NCBI GenBank assembly: GCA_910578815.1
Contig: CAJTSE010000008.1
Location: 1 to 45,394, forward strand
Source of the DNA: an uncultured Acetatifactor sp.
GTDB taxonomy: Bacteria; Bacillota; Clostridia; Lachnospirales; Lachnospiraceae
Reading direction: 5' to 3'
Length of the DNA: 45,394 nucleotides
This document shows, piece by piece, positions 1-7,748 of the stretch (positions are counted from its first letter, which is position 1; each line of letters starts with the position of its first letter). Under the pieces are notes generated by a model. The model did no database searches and was not told the origin of the DNA. It worked only from the letters and a program-made list of their open reading frames with translations. Both the position numbers and the translations under genes were made by a program.

Positions 1-163
1 ATTTTCAGTATATCTTATTAGCCACTCCCGTTACAACTTTATTATAGCAGGTCACTTATAGAAAATTGTGAAACAGTGTCACCCTTGCTGTACACAGTAA
101 GGATAACAGCCTCGTTATTTTTTCTGTACTGTCTGGATATTTCATTATTATGATTTATTATAG

Positions 164-1348
164 TTATTTTGTCCCTTTTCGCATACTTTTTAGCAGCAAA
201 AGACACACAATCAGTATCAGCGGGAACAGGCATCCGATTAACATTCCTTTTTTCAGGTCATTGCCTGCATTTTGGGTAATTGCACCCACCAGACCGGGCC
301 CGAATGCGCCGCCCAAATCCCCTGCCATAGCCAGCAGGGCGAACATGGCTGTACCGCCTGCAGGGAGCTTCCCAGAACAGATGCTGATGGTACCGGGCCA
401 CATAATACCCACGGAAAAACCACACATAATGCAGCCGATCAGCCCCAGCACGGCATTGTCCGACAGGGAAGCCGATACGTAACAGAGCAGGCACAGGCAG
501 CCGGAGCCGATCATAAATTTCATCAGATCCAGTCGGTCGCCGTATTTTCCGAAAATAACGCGGCTGATGCCCATAGTTACCGCAAACATGCAGGGGCCAG
601 CCAGATCTCCCATGGCCTTTGACAAGCCGAGAGCCGATTCGGCATAGGCCGAAGCCCATTGTGCCATGGAAAGTTCGGAAGCTCCCGCGCATACCATCAG
701 GATAATGGCGATCCAGAAAATGGGAACCTTCAGCAGACGGCTTACCCTCATGCCTTTACCGTCCTCAGCCAGAGGCTCAATGGGGCAGGTTGCAAAGTTG
801 TAGATATTATAAAGGGGAATCAGCGCCCATATGCAGGCAAGCCACTTCCAGCTGTCAATGCCGAACACTGCGAAAAAGACGGTGGACAAGAGGATCACAC
901 CTACCGAACCCCAGCAATAAAAGGAGTGCAGCAGGCTCATGGCAGCTTCCTTATGCTCAAAGGGGCAGGCTTCTACAATAGGACTGCCCAGTACTTCGAT
1001 TAAGCCGCTGCCCACCGCATAAATGACAACACTGACAATCATGCCGGCCAGGGGATCGGAAAGGAATTCGGGTAAAAAGGCAAGTCCGATCAGCCCAAGA
1101 GCGGAACAAAGTTCTGAAGCTATTACACATCTGCGGTATCCGATACGATCTGCAAAATAGGAGCATAGTACGTCCACAATCAGCTGGGTCAGGAAAAAGA
1201 CCGTGGAAATCAGGGCTATTTTTCCCAGGGGAATATGATAATCACTGTGAAATTTCAAAAACAGCAGGGGTGCAAAATTTGCGGCGATTGCCTGGGTGAT
1301 AAAGCCCAGATAGCAGGCTGTCAGCGTTTTTTTGTAATTTTTGGCCAT
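164..1348 (-). CDS. MFS transporter (putative sugar/organic solute permease)
   Basis: A 394-residue, very hydrophobic protein with about twelve predicted membrane segments. A charged stretch near residues 195-205 (EPLAEDGKGMRVSR) is consistent with the central cytoplasmic loop of the major facilitator superfamily. A loop motif FADRIGYRR (about residues 65-73) matches the family's G-x-x-x-D-R/K-x-G-R-R signature between helices 2 and 3, and a second copy-like FGKYGDRLD follows in the C-terminal half. It should be a secondary transporter in the cytoplasmic membrane; the substrate cannot be read from sequence. A GGGAG ribosome site lies about 11 bases before the ATG. It is divergent from an AraC-type regulator with a shared 226-base promoter region, so that regulator probably controls it. 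Confident on family, not on substrate. Confidence 0.85.
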   Translation of the reverse strand: MAKNYKKTLTACYLGFITQAIAANFAPLLFLKFHSDYHIPLGKIALISTVFFLTQLIVDVLCSYFADRIGYRRCVIASELCSALGLIGLAFLPEFLSDPLAGMIVSVVIYAVGSGLIEVLGSPIVEACPFEHKEAAMSLLHSFYCWGSVGVILLSTVFFAVFGIDSWKWLACIWALIPLYNIYNFATCPIEPLAEDGKGMRVSRLLKVPIFWIAIILMVCAGASELSMAQWASAYAESALGLSKAMGDLAGPCMFAVTMGISRVIFGKYGDRLDLMKFMIGSGCLCLLCYVSASLSDNAVLGLIGCIMCGFSVGIMWPGTISICSGKLPAGGTAMFALLAMAGDLGGAFGPGLVGAITQNAGNDLKKGMLIGCLFPLILIVCLLLLKSMRKGTK

Positions 1349-1385
1349 GTTGACATATGCTCCCTTCCTTGTTACAATGAGTTAC

Positions 1386-1414
1386 ATTATATGGCAGGTC
1401 AAAATGTAAATCAA
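1386..1414 (-). promoter_or_regulatory. Promoter of the MFS transporter gene
   Basis: On the minus strand, TTGATT (1414-1409), a 17-base spacer and a perfect TATAAT (1391-1386) sit about 40 bases before the MFS start codon. The fit to the sigma-A consensus is good. It lies just downstream of an 8-base inverted repeat that could be the operator. Confidence 0.6.
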
Positions 1415-1422
1415 GATAGTAT

Positions 1423-1459
1423 TTCGCAAATTTATTACACAATATGGCAGTTTTGCGAA
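1423..1459. promoter_or_regulatory. Inverted repeat, candidate AraC-type operator
   Basis: TTCGCAAA (1423-1430) and TTTGCGAA (1452-1459) are perfect inverted 8-mers with a 21-base gap, so the arms lie about three helical turns apart. They sit between the divergent MFS and AraC-family genes, just upstream of the MFS -35 box. A regulator binding both arms could act on both promoters. The role is inferred from position. Confidence 0.45.
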
Positions 1460-1574
1460 TTGGCAGCGTAGAGCTATATCTAACTTTATACATTGGAAGG
1501 AGCTTGTGCGGCTGGTACCATGTAAAGGATGGCTGTTTTGTGAGAGAAACAGGATAAGAGGCAGGAGAATTGAT

Positions 1575-2468
1575 ATGACGGCATCTGACAGTTACAGTAA
1601 AATTATAACGGATGAGTCCTTAAGGGAAACCATTCGTCATGGCAGTGATGAGTATCCGTTTCAGTATTATCTGGAGGATATTTGGCTTTTTGATTTTCAC
1701 TGCATAGACTGGCACTGGCACCCGGAAGTGGAATTTGTACTGATTGAGAAGGGCACGGCTGACTTTCTAATCGGAAGTGAAAGATATGTGTTGAGTGCCG
1801 GAACGGGTATCTTTATAAATTCTCAGGTGATACACAGGTTTGAAGCGGCGGAAAGTACCGTTATTCCCAATATTGTGTTTTCGCCTTCTCTTCTTGCCGG
1901 GGAAGAAAGTCTGATTTACCGGAAATTTATACAGCCGGTTCTTGATTCGCCTGCCGAATGTATGATCTTTTCTGCTGATGATTCCGTGGAGAAGGAAATA
2001 AAGGATACGCTTGTTTCTGTGTTTGCCCTTCAGGAATCGGGCATGGAGTGTGAAATAAAAACCGTAGAACTGCTTTTAAAGCTGTGGTATATGCTGTACA
2101 GACAGATGCAGCCGGCCGGGGAAGCATCCGCTCCCCGTTCCTCTGTGCGGATCCGGGCGCAGCTTCAAATTATGATGCAGTATATACATAAGAATTTCAG
2201 GGGGCCGATTTCGCTGGATGATATTGCAGGTACGGTGATGTTGAGCAAAAGCAGTGTGCTGAATCTGTTTCGGGAAAATATACATACATCACCCATAGAA
2301 TATTTGATCAATTACAGACTGAAATATGCGGCCAGACTGCTGGCTGCCACGGAGAACAGTGTTTCCACCGTGGCCCAGGATGCCGGGTTTGAAAATATCG
2401 GTTATTTTTGCCGTAAATTTAAAGAGGTATTCGGGGTAACGCCCGGCGAATACAGGAAGCAGGGATAA
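1575..2468 (+). CDS. AraC family transcriptional regulator with cupin sensor domain
   Basis: 297 residues from ATG 1575, chosen because GGAGAA lies 6-8 bases upstream; the frame is open back to a GTG at 1506 but that start has no comparable ribosome site. The N-terminal part (about residues 40-120) is a cupin-like effector domain with a WHWHPEVEF metal/ligand motif (residues 46-54). The C-terminal 100 residues hold the two helix-turn-helix motifs of AraC/XylS proteins, including the conserved tail-end pattern A-x-x-x-G-F-x-x-x-x-Y-F-x-x-x-F-K (AQDAGFENIGYFCRKFK) and TPGEYR. Such proteins usually sense a sugar or small metabolite. It is divergent from the MFS gene, the most likely target. It ends 28 bases from the convergent HD-GYP gene. 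Confidence 0.9.
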   Translation: MTASDSYSKIITDESLRETIRHGSDEYPFQYYLEDIWLFDFHCIDWHWHPEVEFVLIEKGTADFLIGSERYVLSAGTGIFINSQVIHRFEAAESTVIPNIVFSPSLLAGEESLIYRKFIQPVLDSPAECMIFSADDSVEKEIKDTLVSVFALQESGMECEIKTVELLLKLWYMLYRQMQPAGEASAPRSSVRIRAQLQIMMQYIHKNFRGPISLDDIAGTVMLSKSSVLNLFRENIHTSPIEYLINYRLKYAARLLAATENSVSTVAQDAGFENIGYFCRKFKEVFGVTPGEYRKQG

Positions 2469-2496
2469 GGCCGGCTTCAGTTCAAGGGCCATAATA

Positions 2497-4179
2497 TTAC
2501 GGTTTCCGGGTATTTTCCTGCAGGTATTGGTGTACATCCTCCCGAATGGAAAAAAAGACATCCACCAATATGGGGTCAAAGTGTTTTCCGGCATCCTCCC
2601 GGAGAATGGAAAAGGCATGTTCCTCCGCCATTGCTTCCTTATATACACGCTTGCAGACCAAGGCGTCAAATACATCCGCTACCGCCATGATTCGTGCCGA
2701 AAGGGGTATCTCGCTGCCGCGCAGGCCCATTGGATAACCGCTGCCATCCCATTTTTCGTGATGGCAGCACACAATTTCTTTAGCCATCTGCAGAAGCTCC
2801 GGTTCTGCGTTGCCTGCCAGGATCTTCTCCACAATGTCTCCGCCTAAAAAGGCGTGGGTTTTCATGATCTCAAATTCCTCCGGTGTGAACCTTCCGGGCT
2901 TGTTCAAGATTACATCGGAGATGAGAATTTTGCCCACATCATGCAGCGGGGCGGCGTTGCGTATGTAAACTGTAAATTTTTCATCCACTATATCAGGATA
3001 AATATTGTTTTCCAGCATATAATCAGCCATCATGGTGACATAACGCTTGGTATTACGCACATGCTCGCCGGTGGAATTGTCCCGGCTTTCAATGATAGCA
3101 GCCATGCCCTCAATTACGCTTTCCTGCATACGGATCCGCTCAAGAGCCTGCGCCTTGATTTTCTTGGTCTGCGCCTCTACCCGCTCTTCCAGAGTGGCCT
3201 GATAGCTTTGCAGCTCTTCGGCATATCGGGTAGCTTTGTTTCTGTTGCGGTAACTGGAGGTGCAGAAGTACCCTACTACAATAAAAATCAGTACACTTAC
3301 AAAAATATTCCGCCATAGTGTAACCTTGACTCTTTCAAACAGGTCAGCCGTATTGATTACCATGACTACATACCAGTCCTTTTGGACCTCTTTGGAAAAG
3401 ATCATACACTCTTCACCATTCAGCTCCATGGTCACGGCATCCCCGCTGCAGGAAAGAATTTTCCGGGTCATTTCCGGCAGCTGAGTGTCCTGCATATCCT
3501 CGTCGGTGAGATAATTTTTCCCCTTTTGAGCGTCGTCTTGATGGGCAACCACCAGGCCGTTTTTGTCAATGATAAAGCCGTATCCTTCTCCGTTCAGCTG
3601 GATGTTCTTTGCCATTTGCTGCATTTCATCCATAACAATATCCAGGGAGACTACGCTTTCGCCGTCTGACAGAAGCTGGCTTACTGAAATCATGATGCTG
3701 CCTGTCTGGGCATCCAGATAAGGGGAAACCACCATGGGACGGCCGCCGCCTGCCAGGGCCGTTGTGTACCAGACCCGATCCTGGGGAATATAATCGGCAT
3801 CCGGCACCCAGCCGATGCCATCCAGATAAACACCGTCAAAAACACCGTAAATGCCGGTAAAATTTTTATCAATGGCACGAGCATAATCTTCCGATTCCTG
3901 CAGCAGGAATTTCTCGATTTCTTCTGAGCCGGCACCGTCACGCATCATGGAGTCTGCCACCAGCCCTGTCACCTGCAGGACGTCAAGGCCCTGCAGCAGG
4001 AAATTATTCAATTCCTCGGCCTCCTGAGATACGGAGTTTTTACCGATGGTGACGGCATCCTCCATGGCTACGGAATAAAAAGAAGCGAAAGTATAAAAAG
4101 CAATAACGCCAAGGGCAAATAATGTGATTACCAGTGTTAGAATATATTGAATGCGGTTGTGGCCTTTCTTTGATTTCAT
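2497..4179 (-). CDS. Membrane dCACHE-HD-GYP protein, putative cyclic-di-GMP phosphodiesterase
   Basis: 560 residues. A membrane segment at about 12-34 and another at about 289-306 flank an extracytoplasmic double-CACHE sensor (the WYTTAL...SPYLDAQTGSIMISVS pattern near 137-168 is typical). A coiled coil (about 318-352) follows, then an HD-GYP domain. The HD-GYP key residues are present: H373 in GEHVRNT, H413-D414 with K417 in LHDVGK, HH at 473-474, and DGSGYP at 478-483. The family hydrolyses cyclic di-GMP; here an external ligand would control the activity. No diguanylate cyclase is in the window. The nearest plausible output in this window is the Tad pilus 23 kb away, but that link is speculative. 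Probably monocistronic. Confidence 0.9.
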   Translation of the reverse strand: MKSKKGHNRIQYILTLVITLFALGVIAFYTFASFYSVAMEDAVTIGKNSVSQEAEELNNFLLQGLDVLQVTGLVADSMMRDGAGSEEIEKFLLQESEDYARAIDKNFTGIYGVFDGVYLDGIGWVPDADYIPQDRVWYTTALAGGGRPMVVSPYLDAQTGSIMISVSQLLSDGESVVSLDIVMDEMQQMAKNIQLNGEGYGFIIDKNGLVVAHQDDAQKGKNYLTDEDMQDTQLPEMTRKILSCSGDAVTMELNGEECMIFSKEVQKDWYVVMVINTADLFERVKVTLWRNIFVSVLIFIVVGYFCTSSYRNRNKATRYAEELQSYQATLEERVEAQTKKIKAQALERIRMQESVIEGMAAIIESRDNSTGEHVRNTKRYVTMMADYMLENNIYPDIVDEKFTVYIRNAAPLHDVGKILISDVILNKPGRFTPEEFEIMKTHAFLGGDIVEKILAGNAEPELLQMAKEIVCCHHEKWDGSGYPMGLRGSEIPLSARIMAVADVFDALVCKRVYKEAMAEEHAFSILREDAGKHFDPILVDVFFSIREDVHQYLQENTRKP

Positions 4180-4322
4180 CTCATATTCCTCTTGTCAATA
4201 TATCGAATTGGCTTATACCATTTAGTATAGCACGCAGATATAGATTTGAAAAGTTTTCTGTAAAAATCAGTGCATTATGTGGTAGTATGGAGAGAGAATA
4301 TTGTAGTAGGAAGGTGGAGCTC

Positions 4323-5429
4323 ATGCAGTTACCTTATTCTGACAGCCTAGAAGTTCAATACTTAAATAGGATATTTGATAATACAAGCGAGTGTTATAAG
4401 TTTTTTTGGTTTCAGGCAGTAGTTTCTAAGGTACTGGAAGGGAAAACCTGTATCACTTATGAAGAAATAATTAATGAAATGATTGCAGATGCGTGGTATA
4501 TGGTGACAGAGTATCATTTGAATCTGGGGCCTAGGGATACGCTGGAAGGTCTGGTGCATTATTTGCAGCAAACATTTCAGATGAAATCCTCGGAGAAGAA
4601 AGAAAACATAATTAATTTTTTGAAAAGCTGTAAAGATAAAGAGGTTTTGAAAAGAAAAAAGATTTTAACGAAAAATGTGCCCTATCGTATACAGGCTCCG
4701 TTCATGGAATCAGTGAAGGGAAAAGAATGGAATGTGTCGGAACGGGAATTGATTTCCAAAATTAATCAGGAACGTAGATTAATGTATTATTTTGAAGCTT
4801 TAAACGGTATGCAGACTACGATTTGCATCAGCTCAGAGTGGCGTAGCTATATACATGTGAATAGAGGGATCATAAAGGGATGGCTTCAGTATAATATAAT
4901 CAGATATTTACAAAAGCGGAATCCCAGTGTTCCGGGAATTGCGGATAAGCTATATCCGCCTCAGGAACGAAAACTGGAGAAGGTTAAAAAATATTGGAAG
5001 CTGTTGCTGACGTTTCAGCCGGTTTTTGAAATATACGGGCATATACAACTGACAGATCAGGATATTTCGATTGACCATTTTGTTCCGTGGTCGTATGTGG
5101 CTCATGATGAATTTTGGAATCTGCATCCGACAACACGAAGCATCAATAGCAGTAAAAGTAATAATCTGCCGGATTGGAAAGCTTATTTCCCACGGTTCGC
5201 AAGACTGGAGTATACTTCGTATGAACTGATGTGGAAATATGAAGTAATACATAATGAGTTTGAAAAGTGTGCGAAGGAGCATTTGAATGATGAGGGAGTG
5301 CGTAGAAGAGTATATCAAAAGGGTCAGGATTTCTTGAATTTTTCCAATGTGCTGGAAGAGGTTGTGCAGCCAGTATACAGATCCGCAAAAAACTGTGGGT
5401 TCAAGGACTGGATATATACGGGGGTATAA
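4323..5429 (+). CDS. HNH-type nuclease domain protein, unknown role
   Basis: 368 residues from ATG 4323, which has AGGTGGAG upstream; the frame is open back to 4134 but the earlier ATG overlaps the divergent HD-GYP gene and lacks a ribosome site. The C-terminal third carries an HNH-like core: IDHFVPWSYVAHDEFWNL (249-266, with D251-H252 and N266), then H268 and SINSSKSNNLP (273-283, with N275). The usual zinc-binding CxxC pairs are missing; FEIYGHIQL stands where the first pair would be. The first 200 residues resemble nothing I recognise. The composition is more AT-rich and lysine-rich than its neighbours, suggesting transfer. Stand-alone HNH proteins of this kind can be defence nucleases, but no methylase or partner gene is adjacent. 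Confidence 0.7.
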   Translation: MQLPYSDSLEVQYLNRIFDNTSECYKFFWFQAVVSKVLEGKTCITYEEIINEMIADAWYMVTEYHLNLGPRDTLEGLVHYLQQTFQMKSSEKKENIINFLKSCKDKEVLKRKKILTKNVPYRIQAPFMESVKGKEWNVSERELISKINQERRLMYYFEALNGMQTTICISSEWRSYIHVNRGIIKGWLQYNIIRYLQKRNPSVPGIADKLYPPQERKLEKVKKYWKLLLTFQPVFEIYGHIQLTDQDISIDHFVPWSYVAHDEFWNLHPTTRSINSSKSNNLPDWKAYFPRFARLEYTSYELMWKYEVIHNEFEKCAKEHLNDEGVRRRVYQKGQDFLNFSNVLEEVVQPVYRSAKNCGFKDWIYTGV

Positions 5430-5463
5430 TGAATGATATAAAATAAATAATGAAAAATTCCTG

Positions 5464-5494
5464 TTGACTCTCCCCTAAGGTCAGACGTTATACT
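5464..5494 (+). promoter_or_regulatory. MerR-type promoter with 19-base spacer
   Basis: TTGACT (5464-5469) and TATACT (5489-5494) are separated by exactly 19 bases, the elongated spacing that MerR-family activators correct by twisting DNA. The spacer holds a partial dyad around CCCCTAAGG. It lies 43 bases before the MerR gene, which points to autoregulation. Confidence 0.75.
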
Positions 5495-5537
5495 GTTTAC
5501 AGATTCGAATCTATCATCGTAAAAGGAGTGAGGAAAA

Positions 5538-6341
5538 TTGCTGCAGATCGGAGAGTTTTCCCAGATATGCCAAGTCAGTGTAAAGACGCTGCGACATTAT
5601 GACAAGATCGGTCTGCTTGTGCCGGCAGAGGTGGATCGCTTTACCGGCTACCGGTATTATCAGACAGAACAGATTGACAGGATGAACTATATTCAGCGCC
5701 TGAAGCGGTATGGCTTTTCTCTGGAAGAGATCCAGGAACTGCTTGCTCTTTCCGATGATAAAATGCTCTTGAGCGCGCTGCGGCTGCAGAAGGAAATCTT
5801 AAGGCAAAAGCAGCAGGAAACGGCTATTATATTAAATGAACTGCAAACACACATTTCTGTATTTGAGAGGACAGGTGACATTATGACTTATCAAAAGAGC
5901 TATGTTATAGAAGTAAAAAATTCTCCGGTTATGAATGTGCTGACAAATCGTGCCGTGATGGGGGTGGATGAATTCAGCAAGTATTACGGCGCGCTTTTTG
6001 AGCGGGCGCCCAAGGAGCAGGTCACACCCACAGGTTTAAATGGGGCCAGGTATTATGATCAGGAATTCAATCAGGAATCATCGGATGTAGAGCTGTTTAT
6101 CGGCATAAAGGAAAAGGACAGGGCGGACACGGTTTTAGAGCCTGTAGAGTGTGCCATGACCGTTCATCACGGAAGCTATTCCACACTTTCGGAAGGCTAT
6201 GGCGCCGTCGTTTCCTGGATCATTGAGAACGGCTATGAGATGGCGGGAGCGCCTTTTGAGCTTTATATTAAGACTCAGTTTGACTCCTATTCCCCGGAGG
6301 ATTGGGAGACGGAAATATATTTTCCGGTGCGGAAGAAATAG
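5538..6341 (+). CDS. MerR family regulator with GyrI-like effector-binding domain
   Basis: 267 residues starting at TTG 5538, with AGGAGTGAGG just upstream. Residues 1-70 form the MerR winged helix (IGEFSQICQVSVKTLRHYDKIG, then FTGYRYY), residues about 72-115 are the antiparallel coiled coil used for dimerisation, and residues about 125-267 are a GyrI/BmrR-type ligand pocket ending in ELYIKTQFDSYSPEDWETEIYFPV, with the conserved acidic ExxIYxPV-like end. BmrR relatives bind hydrophobic cations and switch on multidrug transporters. No transporter follows here, so besides itself its target may lie elsewhere. The 19-base-spacer promoter in front strongly suggests self-activation. Confidence 0.92.
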   Translation: MLQIGEFSQICQVSVKTLRHYDKIGLLVPAEVDRFTGYRYYQTEQIDRMNYIQRLKRYGFSLEEIQELLALSDDKMLLSALRLQKEILRQKQQETAIILNELQTHISVFERTGDIMTYQKSYVIEVKNSPVMNVLTNRAVMGVDEFSKYYGALFERAPKEQVTPTGLNGARYYDQEFNQESSDVELFIGIKEKDRADTVLEPVECAMTVHHGSYSTLSEGYGAVVSWIIENGYEMAGAPFELYIKTQFDSYSPEDWETEIYFPVRKK

Positions 6342-6350
6342 CAGTGAAAG

Positions 6351-6384
6351 AGAGGGCTCCCCAAGAAATATCGGGGGGCCCTCT
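6351..6384. terminator. Hairpin between convergent MerR and split-barrel genes
   Basis: AGAGGGCTCCCC (6351-6362) pairs with GGGGGGCCCTCT (6373-6384): twelve pairs including one G-T, with a ten-base loop. There is no clear T-run on the plus side; the minus side continues CTTTCACTG. It probably ends transcription from both convergent genes, but without a strong U-tract this is not certain. Confidence 0.5.
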
Positions 6385-6444
6385 TGATGGCAATTAGAGC
6401 AAAAAAGCAGTATCATCCAAAGATAAAGCTGTGCACGAATGGCC

Positions 6445-6873
6445 TTACATGGTAAAATCAATGTCATATCTGGTGCCGTGGGAAAACAATACGCCGTCGG
6501 TAAGACGGATCTGCAGAATGCAGGTGTTTTCGTCCTCAAAATTGGTGTGCCCGCCGTCAATCCATGAGGCAAAAGCCTTTTTCAGGGTATCGGTGATTTC
6601 TTTGTTTTCCGGTTTGCCGACATAGCCTAAATTGATGCCTTCACCATGGCCGGTAAACCATTCGCCGCAGACAGCCACTGCGGAATTCTTGCCGATCTGC
6701 CGCATTTTGTTGGACAGACTGTAGGTAATCACATAAAACGAACCGTCTTCATAGTAAGCGTCTACGTTGCGAACGTGCGGAATGCCGGTCTCCGTGGTTG
6801 CCACGGAAATGATGGAATCATGACCAAATCTTTCATCCATAAGCGCTTTTGTAGTATCCGTTAATTTTTCCAT
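6445..6873 (-). CDS. Pyridoxamine 5'-phosphate oxidase-like flavin split-barrel protein
   Basis: 142 residues with the pattern of small split-barrel flavoproteins: a short N-terminal helix, then SIISVATTETGIPHVRNVDAYY (first strands, substrate-side Arg), DGSFYVITYSLSNKMRQIGKNSAVAV (flavin-binding strand and the K-x-x-Q/x-I motif), and a C-terminal region ending in GVLFSHGTRYDIDF. Family members bind FMN, F420 or heme and act as oxidases, reductases or stress proteins; the substrate here is unknown. It is cytoplasmic. The next minus-strand gene upstream encodes an XRE domain fused to another split barrel, so both may serve one redox or nitrosative response. An AGGAAC site precedes the ATG. Confidence 0.8.
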   Translation of the reverse strand: MEKLTDTTKALMDERFGHDSIISVATTETGIPHVRNVDAYYEDGSFYVITYSLSNKMRQIGKNSAVAVCGEWFTGHGEGINLGYVGKPENKEITDTLKKAFASWIDGGHTNFEDENTCILQIRLTDGVLFSHGTRYDIDFTM

Positions 6874-6988
6874 CTGTGTTCCTTTCTGCCCGTGCCGGGC
6901 ACTGCATTTGTAATGTTTTTAGGTAATCGTGCCGCAAAGCCATTATTATGTTTCTGCGCAATTTCACAGGGCCTGCAAGTTGAAAGGG

Positions 6989-7588
6989 CTATGAAATGCT
7001 GACTTTCTCCATATGAATTCGATAAACGGCAAGAAATATTTCCCGCCCTTCCTCGTACTTTTTCCGCAGCATGGGGTAAGCAGAGAAAACCATTTCATGA
7101 CAAAAAGATGCGTTTTCCTTTTTGGCGATACCGCTGATGCGAATCCATTTTCCAGAAACTGGATTGCAGCTTGCCAGTTCTACACTGCCGTTTAGCTCAA
7201 GGTCTGAGCTGACACTTTTCCTGCTGTCCGTGACGATGAACAGTTCCTGCCCATCGCTTAAGATCATCCCTAAGGGCCTGAGTCGCGGCCGGGAGTTTAC
7301 ACAGGTAGCCAGAAAGAAATATCCGCACTCCCGAATAAAGGCTACGCAGGTATCAGCCGTTATTTCGACGGCTTCTTGGGTATCCCGGCCAATCATTTCA
7401 CTGAGCAGATAGTCTATACTGCAGGAAAACAATTTGCTGAGACGGATCAGCTTTTCCGTTTCAGGGAAAGCCAGATCCATTTCCCAGCGGGATACGGATT
7501 GTCTTGTTACGCCCAACAGCTCTGCCAGCTGTTCCTGTGTGATATTGTTTCCCTTGCGAAGGGCAGCTATTTTTTCACCGGTTGTCAT
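6989..7588 (-). CDS. XRE helix-turn-helix fused to a flavin split-barrel domain
   Basis: 199 residues. Residues 4-62 are a clear XRE/HTH_3 domain (IAALRKGNNITQEQLAELLG, then VTRQSVSRWEMDLAFPETEKL). Residues about 78-199 match the split-barrel fold of PNPOx-like proteins (CGYFFLATCVNSRPRLRPLGMIL, then ELFIVTDSRKSVSSDLELN and GKWIRISGIAK). A regulator with a flavin- or heme-binding barrel would couple DNA binding to redox state; that is inference from the fold. The gene lies 115 bases upstream of a free-standing split-barrel gene on the same strand, its probable partner or target. The promoter region (7589-7748) has a TATAAT at about 7660 on the minus strand. Confidence 0.8.
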   Translation of the reverse strand: MTTGEKIAALRKGNNITQEQLAELLGVTRQSVSRWEMDLAFPETEKLIRLSKLFSCSIDYLLSEMIGRDTQEAVEITADTCVAFIRECGYFFLATCVNSRPRLRPLGMILSDGQELFIVTDSRKSVSSDLELNGSVELASCNPVSGKWIRISGIAKKENASFCHEMVFSAYPMLRKKYEEGREIFLAVYRIHMEKVSIS

Positions 7589-7748
7589 TTTGTCCTCATT
7601 TCGCCGTATAAACGGTGTAATTCCTTAATTCCAGCAGGTAATGAAGCAGGCATAGTTTATTATATACTGTTTTTTAAATTTTTGAAAACCTCTTTTAAGG
7701 TGCAGGATGCAACGTTGAGATTGCACATGTTACGGTTGGCACTCAATG

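Noticed and set aside
42..233. 63-codon minus-strand ORF at the window start
   Set aside because: It overlaps the MFS 3' end in another frame and shows no ribosome site or domain; 1-163 otherwise shows nothing I can support.
4323..5429. Restriction-modification system around the HNH gene
   Set aside because: No methyltransferase, specificity subunit or helicase is next to it; its neighbours are signalling and regulatory genes.
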